Assembly: GCA_903932805.1 (NCBI GenBank)
Contig: CAIZHO010000554.1
Span: forward strand, 1 to 5,592
DNA: 5,592 nucleotides
Reading direction: 5' to 3'
From: an uncultured Roseiflexaceae bacterium
GTDB taxonomy: Bacteria; Chloroflexota; Chloroflexia; Chloroflexales; Roseiflexaceae
This document shows, piece by piece, positions 1-5,592 of this stretch. Each line of letters opens with the position of its first letter. Position 1 is the stretch's first letter. A program made the translations under genes and the position numbers. A model generated the notes under the pieces. It saw nothing but the letters and a program-made list of their open reading frames with translations. It was not told the origin of the DNA and searched no databases.

Positions 1-1
1 A

Positions 2-379
2 TTCATGGGTGATCTGGGTTCTCTGGCATTAGGGGCGGTGTTGGCAGTCATTGCATTGCAGTCCCAACAATGGTTGTTGTTGCCCATCATCGGTGTGGTG
101 TTTGTGAGCGAGGCTGCTTCGTCGGCATTACAAAAGGCATATTACAAATACACCCGCTGGCGCACGGGGACACCAGTTCGATTGTTCCGGATGGCACCGT
201 TGCACCATCACTTTGAGCTCGGTGGCTGGAGTGAGACCCAAATCACCCAACGCTTTGTGATGATTTCTATGGTTGCGACATTTCTCGGCGTGTCGTTAGC
301 GCTCACCTTCCACAAAGAAGCCCAGACCGCGCAGCGGGAGTCGGTCTCTCCACCGACACTCATAGCCCCACCACGTTAG
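2..379 (+). CDS. mraY: MraY, phospho-N-acetylmuramoyl-pentapeptide transferase (3' part, start lies upstream)
   Basis: MraY is an integral membrane enzyme that transfers phospho-MurNAc-pentapeptide from UDP to undecaprenyl phosphate, giving lipid I on the cytoplasmic face. The reading frame is open at the left edge; base 1 is the last base of the preceding codon. The visible 125 or so residues begin in the conserved FMGDxGSLALG motif (here [11 protein letters not shown]), whose Asp is a catalytic residue in the family. Next come a hydrophobic helix, then [15 protein letters not shown] with the diagnostic HHH triad, and a last membrane helix (about [18 protein letters not shown]). Compared with E. 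coli MraY as I remember it, there are a few extra residues ([10 protein letters not shown] region) before the HHH motif. A polar, proline-containing tail of about 22 residues follows the last helix. The ATG at position 5 is an internal Met of the motif, not the start. The stop TAG lies 8 bases before murD. Family assignment is secure. Confidence 0.97.
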   Translation, partial: FMGDLGSLALGAVLAVIALQSQQWLLLPIIGVVFVSEAASSALQKAYYKYTRWRTGTPVRLFRMAPLHHHFELGGWSETQITQRFVMISMVATFLGVSLALTFHKEAQTAQRESVSPPTLIAPPR

Positions 380-387
380 GACGCACG

Positions 388-1788
388 ATGCAGTTACGCG
401 GTAAAAAAGTCGTTGTCATGGGTCTCGGGGTGCACGGTGGCGGCCTCGGGGTCGCCCGCTATTGTGCAGAACAGGGTGCCGACGTAATTGTGACCGACTT
501 ACGAACAGCGGATGTACTCGGTGATTCACTTGCGGCATTGGCTGATTTGCCCATCACGTTTGTCCTCGGGGAGCACCGCGAGCAGGATTTTGCAACCTGC
601 GACATTGTGGTCCAGAACCCAGCAGTGCCTGCGTCGTCACCGTTTGTACAGATTGCCCGTGCAGCCGGCGCCGCCATCGAAATGGAGATGACGCTGTTTT
701 TTCGTGCATGCCGTGCACCCATCATTGGTGTCACCGGATCCAAAGGCAAAACAACGACCGCGACATTGACTGCGCATCTATTGAAAGCATGGCGCGCCGA
801 CACGATTCTCGCCGGCAACATGCGTATTTCTGCATTGGCACAATTGCCGCTTATCGGCCCCGACACGCCAGTCATCCTCGAGCTGTCTTCGTTTGTCCTC
901 GAAGGCCTCGGCGCAGCCGGGCTTAGTCCTACAATTGCAGCAATTACCAACATCTACCCTGATCATCTCGACCGCTACGGCACGATGGATGCATATATCG
1001 CCGCGAAAGCCGAAATCGGCCGCCATCAACAGACCCGCGACACCATCGTACTCACCGACACCGACGATGCGCTCGTTCGCCTCGCCCCAGCGATGCCTGG
1101 CCAGCTTGTCTGGACCGGTGTTCGTGCTCCCCGTGTCCCCACACCAGGATCGGTCTGGTGGGATACAGATGTGTTGTACGCCTCGCTGCAAGGCGGCACT
1201 GTGGCAATTGCACAACGCTCTGATGTGCTGCTCGCAGGCACACATAATTTGGCCAACATCGCAACTGCGGTAGCACTTGCGCTCCGTGCAGGTATGCCGC
1301 ACACTGCAATTGCTCCGGCGCTCCGTGCGTTCACGGGGGTAGAGCATCGCCAAGAAGTCGTCGCGACATGCGCTGGGCATACCTTTGTCAACGACACTGC
1401 AGCCACCATGCCGGATGCAGCAGTTGCCGCGCTCACGTCGCTACCGCAACCCATCATTTGGATAGCCGGTGGAGCCGACAAAAAGCTCTCGTTCGAGACC
1501 CTGGCTGCCACCGCCGCGACACATGCGCAACACATTGTCCTCTTGCAAGGCACCGCAACGGCGCTCCTGCACGATGCACTGGTTCGTCATGGTGCAGGGG
1601 ATCGCATTATTGGGACATTTGATTCGTTCGAAGCCGGCATCCGAGCAGCCCATGCACTACCGCTGTGCCCTGCGACGATTGCGTTGTCGCCTGGCTGTGC
1701 CAGTTTTGGGATGTTTCGCAACGAATTCCATCGCGGCGAAGAATTTCGTCGCATCGTTACACAGATAATCGCGGAGGCAGGGCAATGA
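388..1788 (+). CDS. murD: MurD, UDP-N-acetylmuramoyl-L-alanine--D-glutamate ligase
   Basis: This is a cytoplasmic ATP-dependent Mur ligase that adds glutamate to UDP-MurNAc-L-Ala. It has 466 residues, a normal family length (E. coli about 438). The N-terminal domain opens with a glycine-rich VVVMGLGVHGGGLGVARY (8-25). The central domain has the P-loop GVTGSKGKTTT (114-124), ELSSF (165-169), NIYPDHLDRYG (188-198) and K207 in AAKAEI, at the place of the carbamylated lysine. GTHNLAN (284-290) marks the hinge to the C-terminal domain, which carries EHRQEVV (319-325), NDTAAT (335-340), GGADKK (361-366) and LSPGCASFGMFRNEF (433-447). Where E. coli has DSKATN, this protein has DTAATM, so the motif lysine is Ala338; the Thr, Ser439 and Phe447 at glutamate-contacting positions are kept. 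The ATG lies 8 bases after the mraY stop, with a weak AGGA (378-381) in front. D-Glu specificity is inferred from the family; an L-Glu-adding variant cannot be excluded. Confidence 0.96.
   Translation: MQLRGKKVVVMGLGVHGGGLGVARYCAEQGADVIVTDLRTADVLGDSLAALADLPITFVLGEHREQDFATCDIVVQNPAVPASSPFVQIARAAGAAIEMEMTLFFRACRAPIIGVTGSKGKTTTATLTAHLLKAWRADTILAGNMRISALAQLPLIGPDTPVILELSSFVLEGLGAAGLSPTIAAITNIYPDHLDRYGTMDAYIAAKAEIGRHQQTRDTIVLTDTDDALVRLAPAMPGQLVWTGVRAPRVPTPGSVWWDTDVLYASLQGGTVAIAQRSDVLLAGTHNLANIATAVALALRAGMPHTAIAPALRAFTGVEHRQEVVATCAGHTFVNDTAATMPDAAVAALTSLPQPIIWIAGGADKKLSFETLAATAATHAQHIVLLQGTATALLHDALVRHGAGDRIIGTFDSFEAGIRAAHALPLCPATIALSPGCASFGMFRNEFHRGEEFRRIVTQIIAEAGQ
1773..1777 (+). promoter_or_regulatory. 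Strong Shine-Dalgarno site for the rhomboid gene
   Basis: GGAGG lies inside the last codons of murD, seven bases before the ATG at 1785. It is the best ribosome-binding site in the window. It decides the start in favour of 1785 over an in-frame ATG at 1665, whose 40 extra residues would be polar, arginine-rich, unlike rhomboids, and read entirely within the end of murD. Confidence 0.8.
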
Positions 1789-2537
1789 ACACGGCCACTC
1801 TTACGGGACCCATCCAGCGCTTCTTCCGCGAGACGTCACCCATGGTACGACTCATTGTCGTTGTCAATATTGTGATTTATGTTGTGCCGTATCTGCTCGA
1901 CCAGCTCGGGGTAGTCTACAAGGCAATGGCGCTGACCGACCTACTGCTGATACATGGCGCCAAAGACAACATCGCAATCTATCAGGCAAATCAGTACTAT
2001 CGGTTTTTGACCATGATGTTTTTGCATGGAAATCTCGTACACCTCTTGTTTAACACGTTCGCCATTGTCCAAATCGGTGAGTCGGTTGAACGGATGAGCG
2101 ACCAAAATCGCTTTTTGGGTATCTACTTTGTGGGTGGTTTGGTCGGTGGCGTTGCATCGTATGTGTACAGCGCAAATCCATCGGTCGGCGCGTCAGGTGC
2201 AATATTTGCACTCATCGGCGCGATGGGCACGTTTGTGTGGACCAATCGCAGCGCATACGGCGAACACGCCAAACAAATCTTGGGGAATATCGCGTTTACC
2301 GCTATGATCAATATCTTTTTTGGGTATAGCATGCCCAATATCGACAACATGGCGCATATCGGCGGCCTGCTTGGCGGCCTCGTTACCGGCTTTCTGTTGA
2401 TGCCGCGCCTCACCGAACACCTGACCGAATCCGGCGTGGTTCGGCAACGCACCCCATTGTCGTGGGGGTGGAACGGGGTTATTGTTCTCGTTGCGCTGTT
2501 GTTCGCCATCGTTGCCCTTGCAGTCCCGGCACTCTAG
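1785..2537 (+). CDS. Rhomboid-family intramembrane serine protease
   Basis: Rhomboids are polytopic membrane proteases that cleave transmembrane segments of other proteins with a Ser-His dyad. This 250-residue protein has all the expected motifs. HGNLVHLLFN (81-90) carries H81, H86 and N90, matching H145, H150 and N154 of E. coli GlpG. GASG (135-138) has the nucleophile S137. MAHIGGLLGG (189-198) has the catalytic H191 followed by the helix-packing glycines. Hydrophobic segments fall at about 21-38, 74-97, 108-128, 137-152, 165-180, 188-206 and 229-250, which gives a six-helix core plus one C-terminal helix. No signal peptide or extra soluble domain is seen. The start ATG overlaps the murD stop (ATGA) and follows a strong GGAGG, so its translation is probably coupled to murD. 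ftsW starts 18 bases after its stop. The substrate is unknown. The operon position suggests, but does not show, a role in division or envelope protein turnover. The protease family call is very secure. Confidence 0.95.
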   Translation: MNTATLTGPIQRFFRETSPMVRLIVVVNIVIYVVPYLLDQLGVVYKAMALTDLLLIHGAKDNIAIYQANQYYRFLTMMFLHGNLVHLLFNTFAIVQIGESVERMSDQNRFLGIYFVGGLVGGVASYVYSANPSVGASGAIFALIGAMGTFVWTNRSAYGEHAKQILGNIAFTAMINIFFGYSMPNIDNMAHIGGLLGGLVTGFLLMPRLTEHLTESGVVRQRTPLSWGWNGVIVLVALLFAIVALAVPAL

Positions 2538-2555
2538 CATCTGAGAAAGAATCAC

Positions 2556-3836
2556 ATGAGCGATCGTCGGCCACGTACCAGCGAATCTGACAGTGTCAAG
2601 CACAAACCCGACTACCAGCTCCTGGTATGTATCGGGATCCTTGTGCCGTTCGGCCTGGTGATGGTCTATAGTTCATCATTTGTCGAAGGATTTGTCTACT
2701 ACGACAACGGATTCCACTACATGACGCGCCAATTGTTTGCTGCGGTGGTGGGGACGGTTGGACTCATTGTGACGCAGCGTATCGATTACCGTACCTGGCG
2801 CACCTATTCGCTCCATTTGCTGGCATTCGCGTTCTTGTTGCTGGTGCTGACAGGCTTTGTGTTGCCCGCGGAGATGACCGAGGTCAATAATTCGCGGAGC
2901 TGGATCCGCCTCGGATTTTTCAGCGTTCAACCATCAGAATTCGTCAAACTCGCGTTGATTATCTACCTTGCAAGCTGGTTGTCGCGGCGTGCCGGCAAAG
3001 TGGCGAACTTCAACACGGGCATGTTGCCCTTTGCTGCCGTCGTGGGCATATTCACCGCGTTGGTCATGGTCGGCCGTGACCTCGGATCATCGACCGTGAT
3101 GGTCTCGGTGGCTGCATTGGTCTATTTTGTCGCCGGCGCGAGCCTATGGCATTTTTTGGGCGCTGGGGTACTGGGCGGGGTGTTCTTTCTGCTTGCTATT
3201 AATGTCGCATCGTATCGGCTTGAACGCATCAACGCATGGCTTGATCCATTTGCGTATTACAGCGGAGCAGGGTTCCAACCGATCCATGCGTTGTATGCAC
3301 TTGCATCTGGTGGAGTCTTTGGATTGGGGATCGGTCAATCACGCCAAAAGTACTTGTGGCTCCCACAATCCTATACCGATACCATATTAGCGATTATCGG
3401 CGAAGAACTCGGCCTCATCGGTACACTGTTTGTGGTGGGGTGCTTTGCGTTTATAGCCTTTCGCGGCTTTCGGATTGCCAACAGTGCGCCCAACGCGTAT
3501 GCGGCATTATTAGCGACCGGGTTGACCCTGTGGCTTGTCATTCAGGCAGTCATTAACTTGGCGGTCGCCACGACGTTAGTCCCGTTTACCGGGATTACTC
3601 TCCCTTTTCTGAGTTATGGTGGCACATCGCTGATGATGAGTATGATTGCCATCGGGATTCTTTTGAATGTGTCAAAATACACACTGGTAGACACCGATCA
3701 ACCACCGTCATTGAGAACACGCTATGAACACATCCGAGCAGCCATCGCCGCTCTACTTCCTTTCGGGCGGCGGGACCGGGGGTCACGTGTACCCATCCCT
3801 CGCAGTCGCCGCGGCACTCGTGAACGCACCGAATAA
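2556..3836 (+). CDS. ftsW: FtsW, SEDS-family septal peptidoglycan glycosyltransferase
   Basis: SEDS proteins polymerise lipid II into glycan strands together with a class B penicillin-binding protein. The 426-residue product has a polar N-terminus of about 18 residues, then about ten membrane helices. SEDS signatures are clear: SRSWIRLGFFSVQPSEFVKL (113-132), RINAWLDPFAYYSGAGFQ (224-241), ASGGVFGLGIGQSRQKYLWL (250-269), and LPQSYTDTILAIIGEELG (269-286), where D275 is the catalytic Asp position (D297 in E. coli FtsW, as remembered). VPFTGITLPFLSYGGTSL (342-359) completes the set. Where most homologues have PDLGT, this one has GRDLGSS (173-179). The dcw location favours FtsW over the paralogue RodA. 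The start ATG follows a weak GAGAAAG (2543-2549). The gene is in the same frame as the rhomboid gene, separated by its TAG. The last 36 residues, with nine arginines in the final 22, are encoded inside murG. Confidence 0.95.
   Translation: MSDRRPRTSESDSVKHKPDYQLLVCIGILVPFGLVMVYSSSFVEGFVYYDNGFHYMTRQLFAAVVGTVGLIVTQRIDYRTWRTYSLHLLAFAFLLLVLTGFVLPAEMTEVNNSRSWIRLGFFSVQPSEFVKLALIIYLASWLSRRAGKVANFNTGMLPFAAVVGIFTALVMVGRDLGSSTVMVSVAALVYFVAGASLWHFLGAGVLGGVFFLLAINVASYRLERINAWLDPFAYYSGAGFQPIHALYALASGGVFGLGIGQSRQKYLWLPQSYTDTILAIIGEELGLIGTLFVVGCFAFIAFRGFRIANSAPNAYAALLATGLTLWLVIQAVINLAVATTLVPFTGITLPFLSYGGTSLMMSMIAIGILLNVSKYTLVDTDQPPSLRTRYEHIRAAIAALLPFGRRDRGSRVPIPRSRRGTRERTE
3724..3836 (+). other. 113-base out-of-frame overlap of ftsW 3' end with murG 5' end
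   Basis: Both reading frames are open here. The murG start is well fixed: its frame has a TGA at 3712-3714, the only ATG after it before the glycine loop is at 3724, and the conserved GGGTGGHVYP begins 14 codons in. The ftsW frame, one base behind that of murG, stays open to the TAA ending at 3836. The stretch therefore encodes the MurG glycine loop and, out of frame, an arginine-rich FtsW tail. A frameshift in the 3' end of ftsW, real or from sequencing, is the alternative explanation. Confidence 0.85.
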
Positions 3837-4893
3837 CCCACGCGTCGCCTATGTCGGCAGCCCTGATGGTATGGAGGGTGATCTGGTACGCCGTGAGAGC
3901 ACGCTCCCGTTTTATGCTGTTGATGCTGCAGCGGTCCGCGGTCGCGGTCCGCGTGCATTGGTGACCAACGTGTTGCGCTTATGCCGCGGTGTCACCCAAG
4001 CTATTGCTCTTATCCGTCGCGAACGGCCAGTTGCCATCTTTGGAACAGGCGGGTATGTCTGTGTGCCCTTGTTTGTGGCGGCATGGCTGCTCAGAGTGCC
4101 ACGGGCAATTTACTTACCCGATGTAGTCCCTGGCTTGGCTGTACGCGTATTGGCGCGCATTTCGACCGTAGTTGTGACGACGATTGTAGATGCCGCGCCG
4201 TATTTGCACCTTGCAGCGCACACCCTTGCGGAGTACCAACCTGGGCGGCGCAGGCTCGTGGTCGCTGGGTATCCCGTGAGAGCTGCGCTATCGACCACCA
4301 ATCGGATCACCGCCCGGGCGTTGTTTGGTATCGCCGACGAATCCCCCGTACTGCTGGTCTACGGTGGCAGTCGCGGTGCCCGAAGCATCAATGTGGCCGT
4401 TCGTGATGCACTCGCAGCACTCTTGCCGCAGATGCACATCATCCATGTCTGTGGTCGCGAAGGCGATGAATCGATATTGCGGGCGGCCGCACTCCATTGC
4501 AGTGCTGCAGACGCGTCACGCTATCACCTCTATCCGTATCTCGCAGCAGACGGTCCGCTCACGATGAGTGCTGCCTTTGCGGCCGCCGATGTGACCATCT
4601 GCCGGAGCGGAGCCTCGGTGCTCGGTGAGCTCCCCATTGCAGGGCTACCGGCCATTTTGGTGCCCTATCCATATGTCCATCAGGACGAAAACGCCGACTA
4701 CTTGGTGCGCCACGGTGCTGCCATAAAAATAGCAGATGCGCTTGTCGCTCGTGATCTCGCGGGTGCAATCCTGACGCTTGTCGGTGACCACGCGACACTC
4801 GCGCGGATGCGCACACAGATGTGCGCACTGGCACAACCCGAGGCAGCACAGACTATCGCGAGTCTCTTGCAGACAATAGCCCGAGGGGCATAA
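3724..4893 (+). CDS. murG: MurG, lipid II synthase (UDP-GlcNAc transferase)
   Basis: MurG transfers GlcNAc from UDP-GlcNAc to lipid I, forming lipid II, as a peripheral protein on the inner membrane face. The 389-residue protein has the two-domain GT-B layout. Conserved pieces are GGGTGGHVYP (15-24, with T18 and H21), FGTGGYVCVP (106-115, with Y111), GGSRGARSIN (214-223, with S216 and N223), and RSGASVLGELPIAGLPAILV (294-313, with E302 at the UDP-ribose-binding Glu), then HQDENA (319-324). The loop that reads HEQNxxxGLTN in E. coli is YLPDVVPGLAV here (130-140), so His124, Glu125, Asn127 and Asn134 equivalents are all changed. A hydrophobic stretch (112-138) could contact the membrane. Only a weak GAGAA (3713-3717) precedes the ATG. 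The 5' end lies inside ftsW, and the stop shares one base with the murC start. The family call is secure from the motifs and gene order. Confidence 0.95.
   Translation: MNTSEQPSPLYFLSGGGTGGHVYPSLAVAAALVNAPNNPRVAYVGSPDGMEGDLVRRESTLPFYAVDAAAVRGRGPRALVTNVLRLCRGVTQAIALIRRERPVAIFGTGGYVCVPLFVAAWLLRVPRAIYLPDVVPGLAVRVLARISTVVVTTIVDAAPYLHLAAHTLAEYQPGRRRLVVAGYPVRAALSTTNRITARALFGIADESPVLLVYGGSRGARSINVAVRDALAALLPQMHIIHVCGREGDESILRAAALHCSAADASRYHLYPYLAADGPLTMSAAFAAADVTICRSGASVLGELPIAGLPAILVPYPYVHQDENADYLVRHGAAIKIADALVARDLAGAILTLVGDHATLARMRTQMCALAQPEAAQTIASLLQTIARGA
4883..4888 (+). promoter_or_regulatory. Shine-Dalgarno site for murC within the murG end
   Basis: GAGGGG lies in the last codons of murG, just before the TAATG stop-start junction where murG ends and murC begins. 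It supports the ATG at 4893 as the murC start and suggests stop-start translational coupling. Confidence 0.65.
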
Positions 4894-5592
4894 TGCACTA
4901 TCACATCGTCGGAATCGGTGGCGCGGGGATGAACGCCATCGCACATATTTTGCTCGATCGCGGTGATTCGGTGTCGGGCAGCGATGCTCAGCGGAGTGCC
5001 GCCTGGGCTCCGCTCCAGGCACGTGGTGTCAATATCCAGTTGGGCCACGACGCACGCGCTGTCGCAGGTGCAGACGCCATTGTTGCCACGTCGGCAGCCC
5101 GCCTTCCGCACCCCGAGCTCGATGCGGCTCTGGCTGCCGGGATCCCCATCCTACGTCGTCATGACTTGTGGCGCATCTGGTCAAGCGAACGCGCCATCAT
5201 CGCAGTCGCTGGCACGCACGGCAAAACCACGACCACGGCCATGATCGCAGTCGCTCTGCAACATGCTGGCATCAATCCAGGCTACCTGATAGGTGCCGAA
5301 ATCCCCGATTTGCCGCGCACCGCAGCATGGGGGGACCCCACGGCGCCATTGGTCATCGAAGCAGATGAATACGATCGAACCTTCCTCTCACTGACGCCCG
5401 ATATCGCCGTTGTCACGACGCTCGAATGGGATCATGTCGACATCTACCCTGATGCAGACGAGTATGCGCGGGCATTCCAGACTTTTGTCGCATCGGTGCC
5501 CCGCGCCCATCGGGTCCTTGTCTGTGCCGATGACGCCGGTATTCGTCAGACCATTGACCGACCCGGTGTGCAGTGGTATGGCATCGATGAAG
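4893..5592 (+). CDS. murC: MurC, UDP-N-acetylmuramate--L-alanine ligase (5' part, runs off the window)
   Basis: MurC is the cytoplasmic ligase that attaches L-alanine to UDP-MurNAc using ATP, the first peptide step of the pathway. The frame is open from the ATG to the right edge: 233 complete codons, roughly half of a typical MurC. Residues 1-14 read MHYHIVGIGGAGMN, with the dinucleotide-fold GIGGAGM of MurC at 7-13. The sequence then continues through VSGSDAQRS. The P-loop GTHGKTTTT is at 107-115, EADEYDRTF at 156-164 (EADESDASF in E. coli), and EWDHVDIYP at 178-186 with the conserved His181. The GTHGKT form of the P-loop and the GIGGAGM start separate it from MurD, MurE and MurF. Mpl, which shares the GTHGKTTT motif, is a less likely alternative given the position right after murG. 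The start overlaps the murG stop by one base (TAATG) and has GAGGGG just upstream. Confidence 0.95.
   Translation, partial: MHYHIVGIGGAGMNAIAHILLDRGDSVSGSDAQRSAAWAPLQARGVNIQLGHDARAVAGADAIVATSAARLPHPELDAALAAGIPILRRHDLWRIWSSERAIIAVAGTHGKTTTTAMIAVALQHAGINPGYLIGAEIPDLPRTAAWGDPTAPLVIEADEYDRTFLSLTPDIAVVTTLEWDHVDIYPDADEYARAFQTFVASVPRAHRVLVCADDAGIRQTIDRPGVQWYGIDE

Noticed and set aside
459..1553. Long open frames on the minus strand within murD (for example 459-953, 778-1380 and 1026-1553)
   Set aside because: Their translations are cysteine-, serine- and arginine-rich, show no domain I recognise, and overlap one another and the well-supported murD. They are shadows of codon bias.
1665..1784. N-terminal extension of the rhomboid protein by 40 residues from the ATG at 1665
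   Set aside because: The extra residues overlap the conserved end of MurD, are polar and arginine-rich, and lack a ribosome-binding site as good as the GGAGG before 1785.
2538..2555. Possible promoter or terminator between the rhomboid gene and ftsW, the largest intergenic gap
   Set aside because: The gap is only 18 bases and holds just a weak purine-rich ribosome-binding site; there is no hairpin with a T-run and no convincing -10/-35 pair.
3931..3953. Direct repeat of GCGGTCCGCG, two copies 13 bases apart
   Set aside because: It lies within murG and encodes the glycine/arginine-rich VRGRGPRA loop that MurG proteins have at this place, so codon usage explains it.
4963..5368. Plus-strand open frames at 4963-5244 and 5168-5368
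   Set aside because: Both are out of frame with murC, whose continuous frame carries all the expected motifs through this region.

Overview
The window is a gene-dense, single-strand stretch of a bacterial division and cell-wall (dcw) cluster. All six genes are on the + strand, in the order mraY (3' end only), murD, a rhomboid-family intramembrane protease gene, ftsW, murG, murC (5' part only). Apart from the rhomboid gene this is the classical dcw order. No gap between genes exceeds 18 bases and several genes overlap, so the block reads as one operon whose promoter and terminator lie outside the window. I see no RNA gene, mobile element, CRISPR array or terminator, and no stretch of 300 bases without a gene.

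The base composition is moderately GC-rich. The details of MurD (a glycine-expanded dinucleotide-fold loop and an NDTAAT motif), MurG (a YLPD loop in place of HEQN) and MurC (an EADEYDRTF motif) suggest a lineage away from Proteobacteria and Firmicutes. My best guess is a member of the Chloroflexota. This rests on remembered family features, not a search, and is low to moderate confidence.

Layout: 1-379 encodes the C-terminal part of MraY (lipid I synthesis). 388-1788 is MurD (adds glutamate to UDP-MurNAc-L-Ala). 1785-2537 is a rhomboid protease coupled to murD by an ATGA overlap and preceded by a strong GGAGG. 2556-3836 is FtsW (SEDS glycosyltransferase that polymerises lipid II at the septum). 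3724-4893 is MurG (lipid I to lipid II). 4893 to the end is the first 233 codons of MurC (adds L-Ala to UDP-MurNAc). MurC and MurD make the cytoplasmic precursor, MraY and MurG build lipid I and lipid II at the inner face of the membrane, and FtsW uses lipid II at the septum.

The points most worth a second look are: the rhomboid protease set inside this otherwise canonical cluster with full catalytic motifs and tight coupling; a 113-base overlap in which the arginine-rich FtsW tail is read out of frame across the start codon and glycine loop of murG; and the loss in MurG of the HEQN acceptor-side loop. I did not find a wholly new multi-gene system here.
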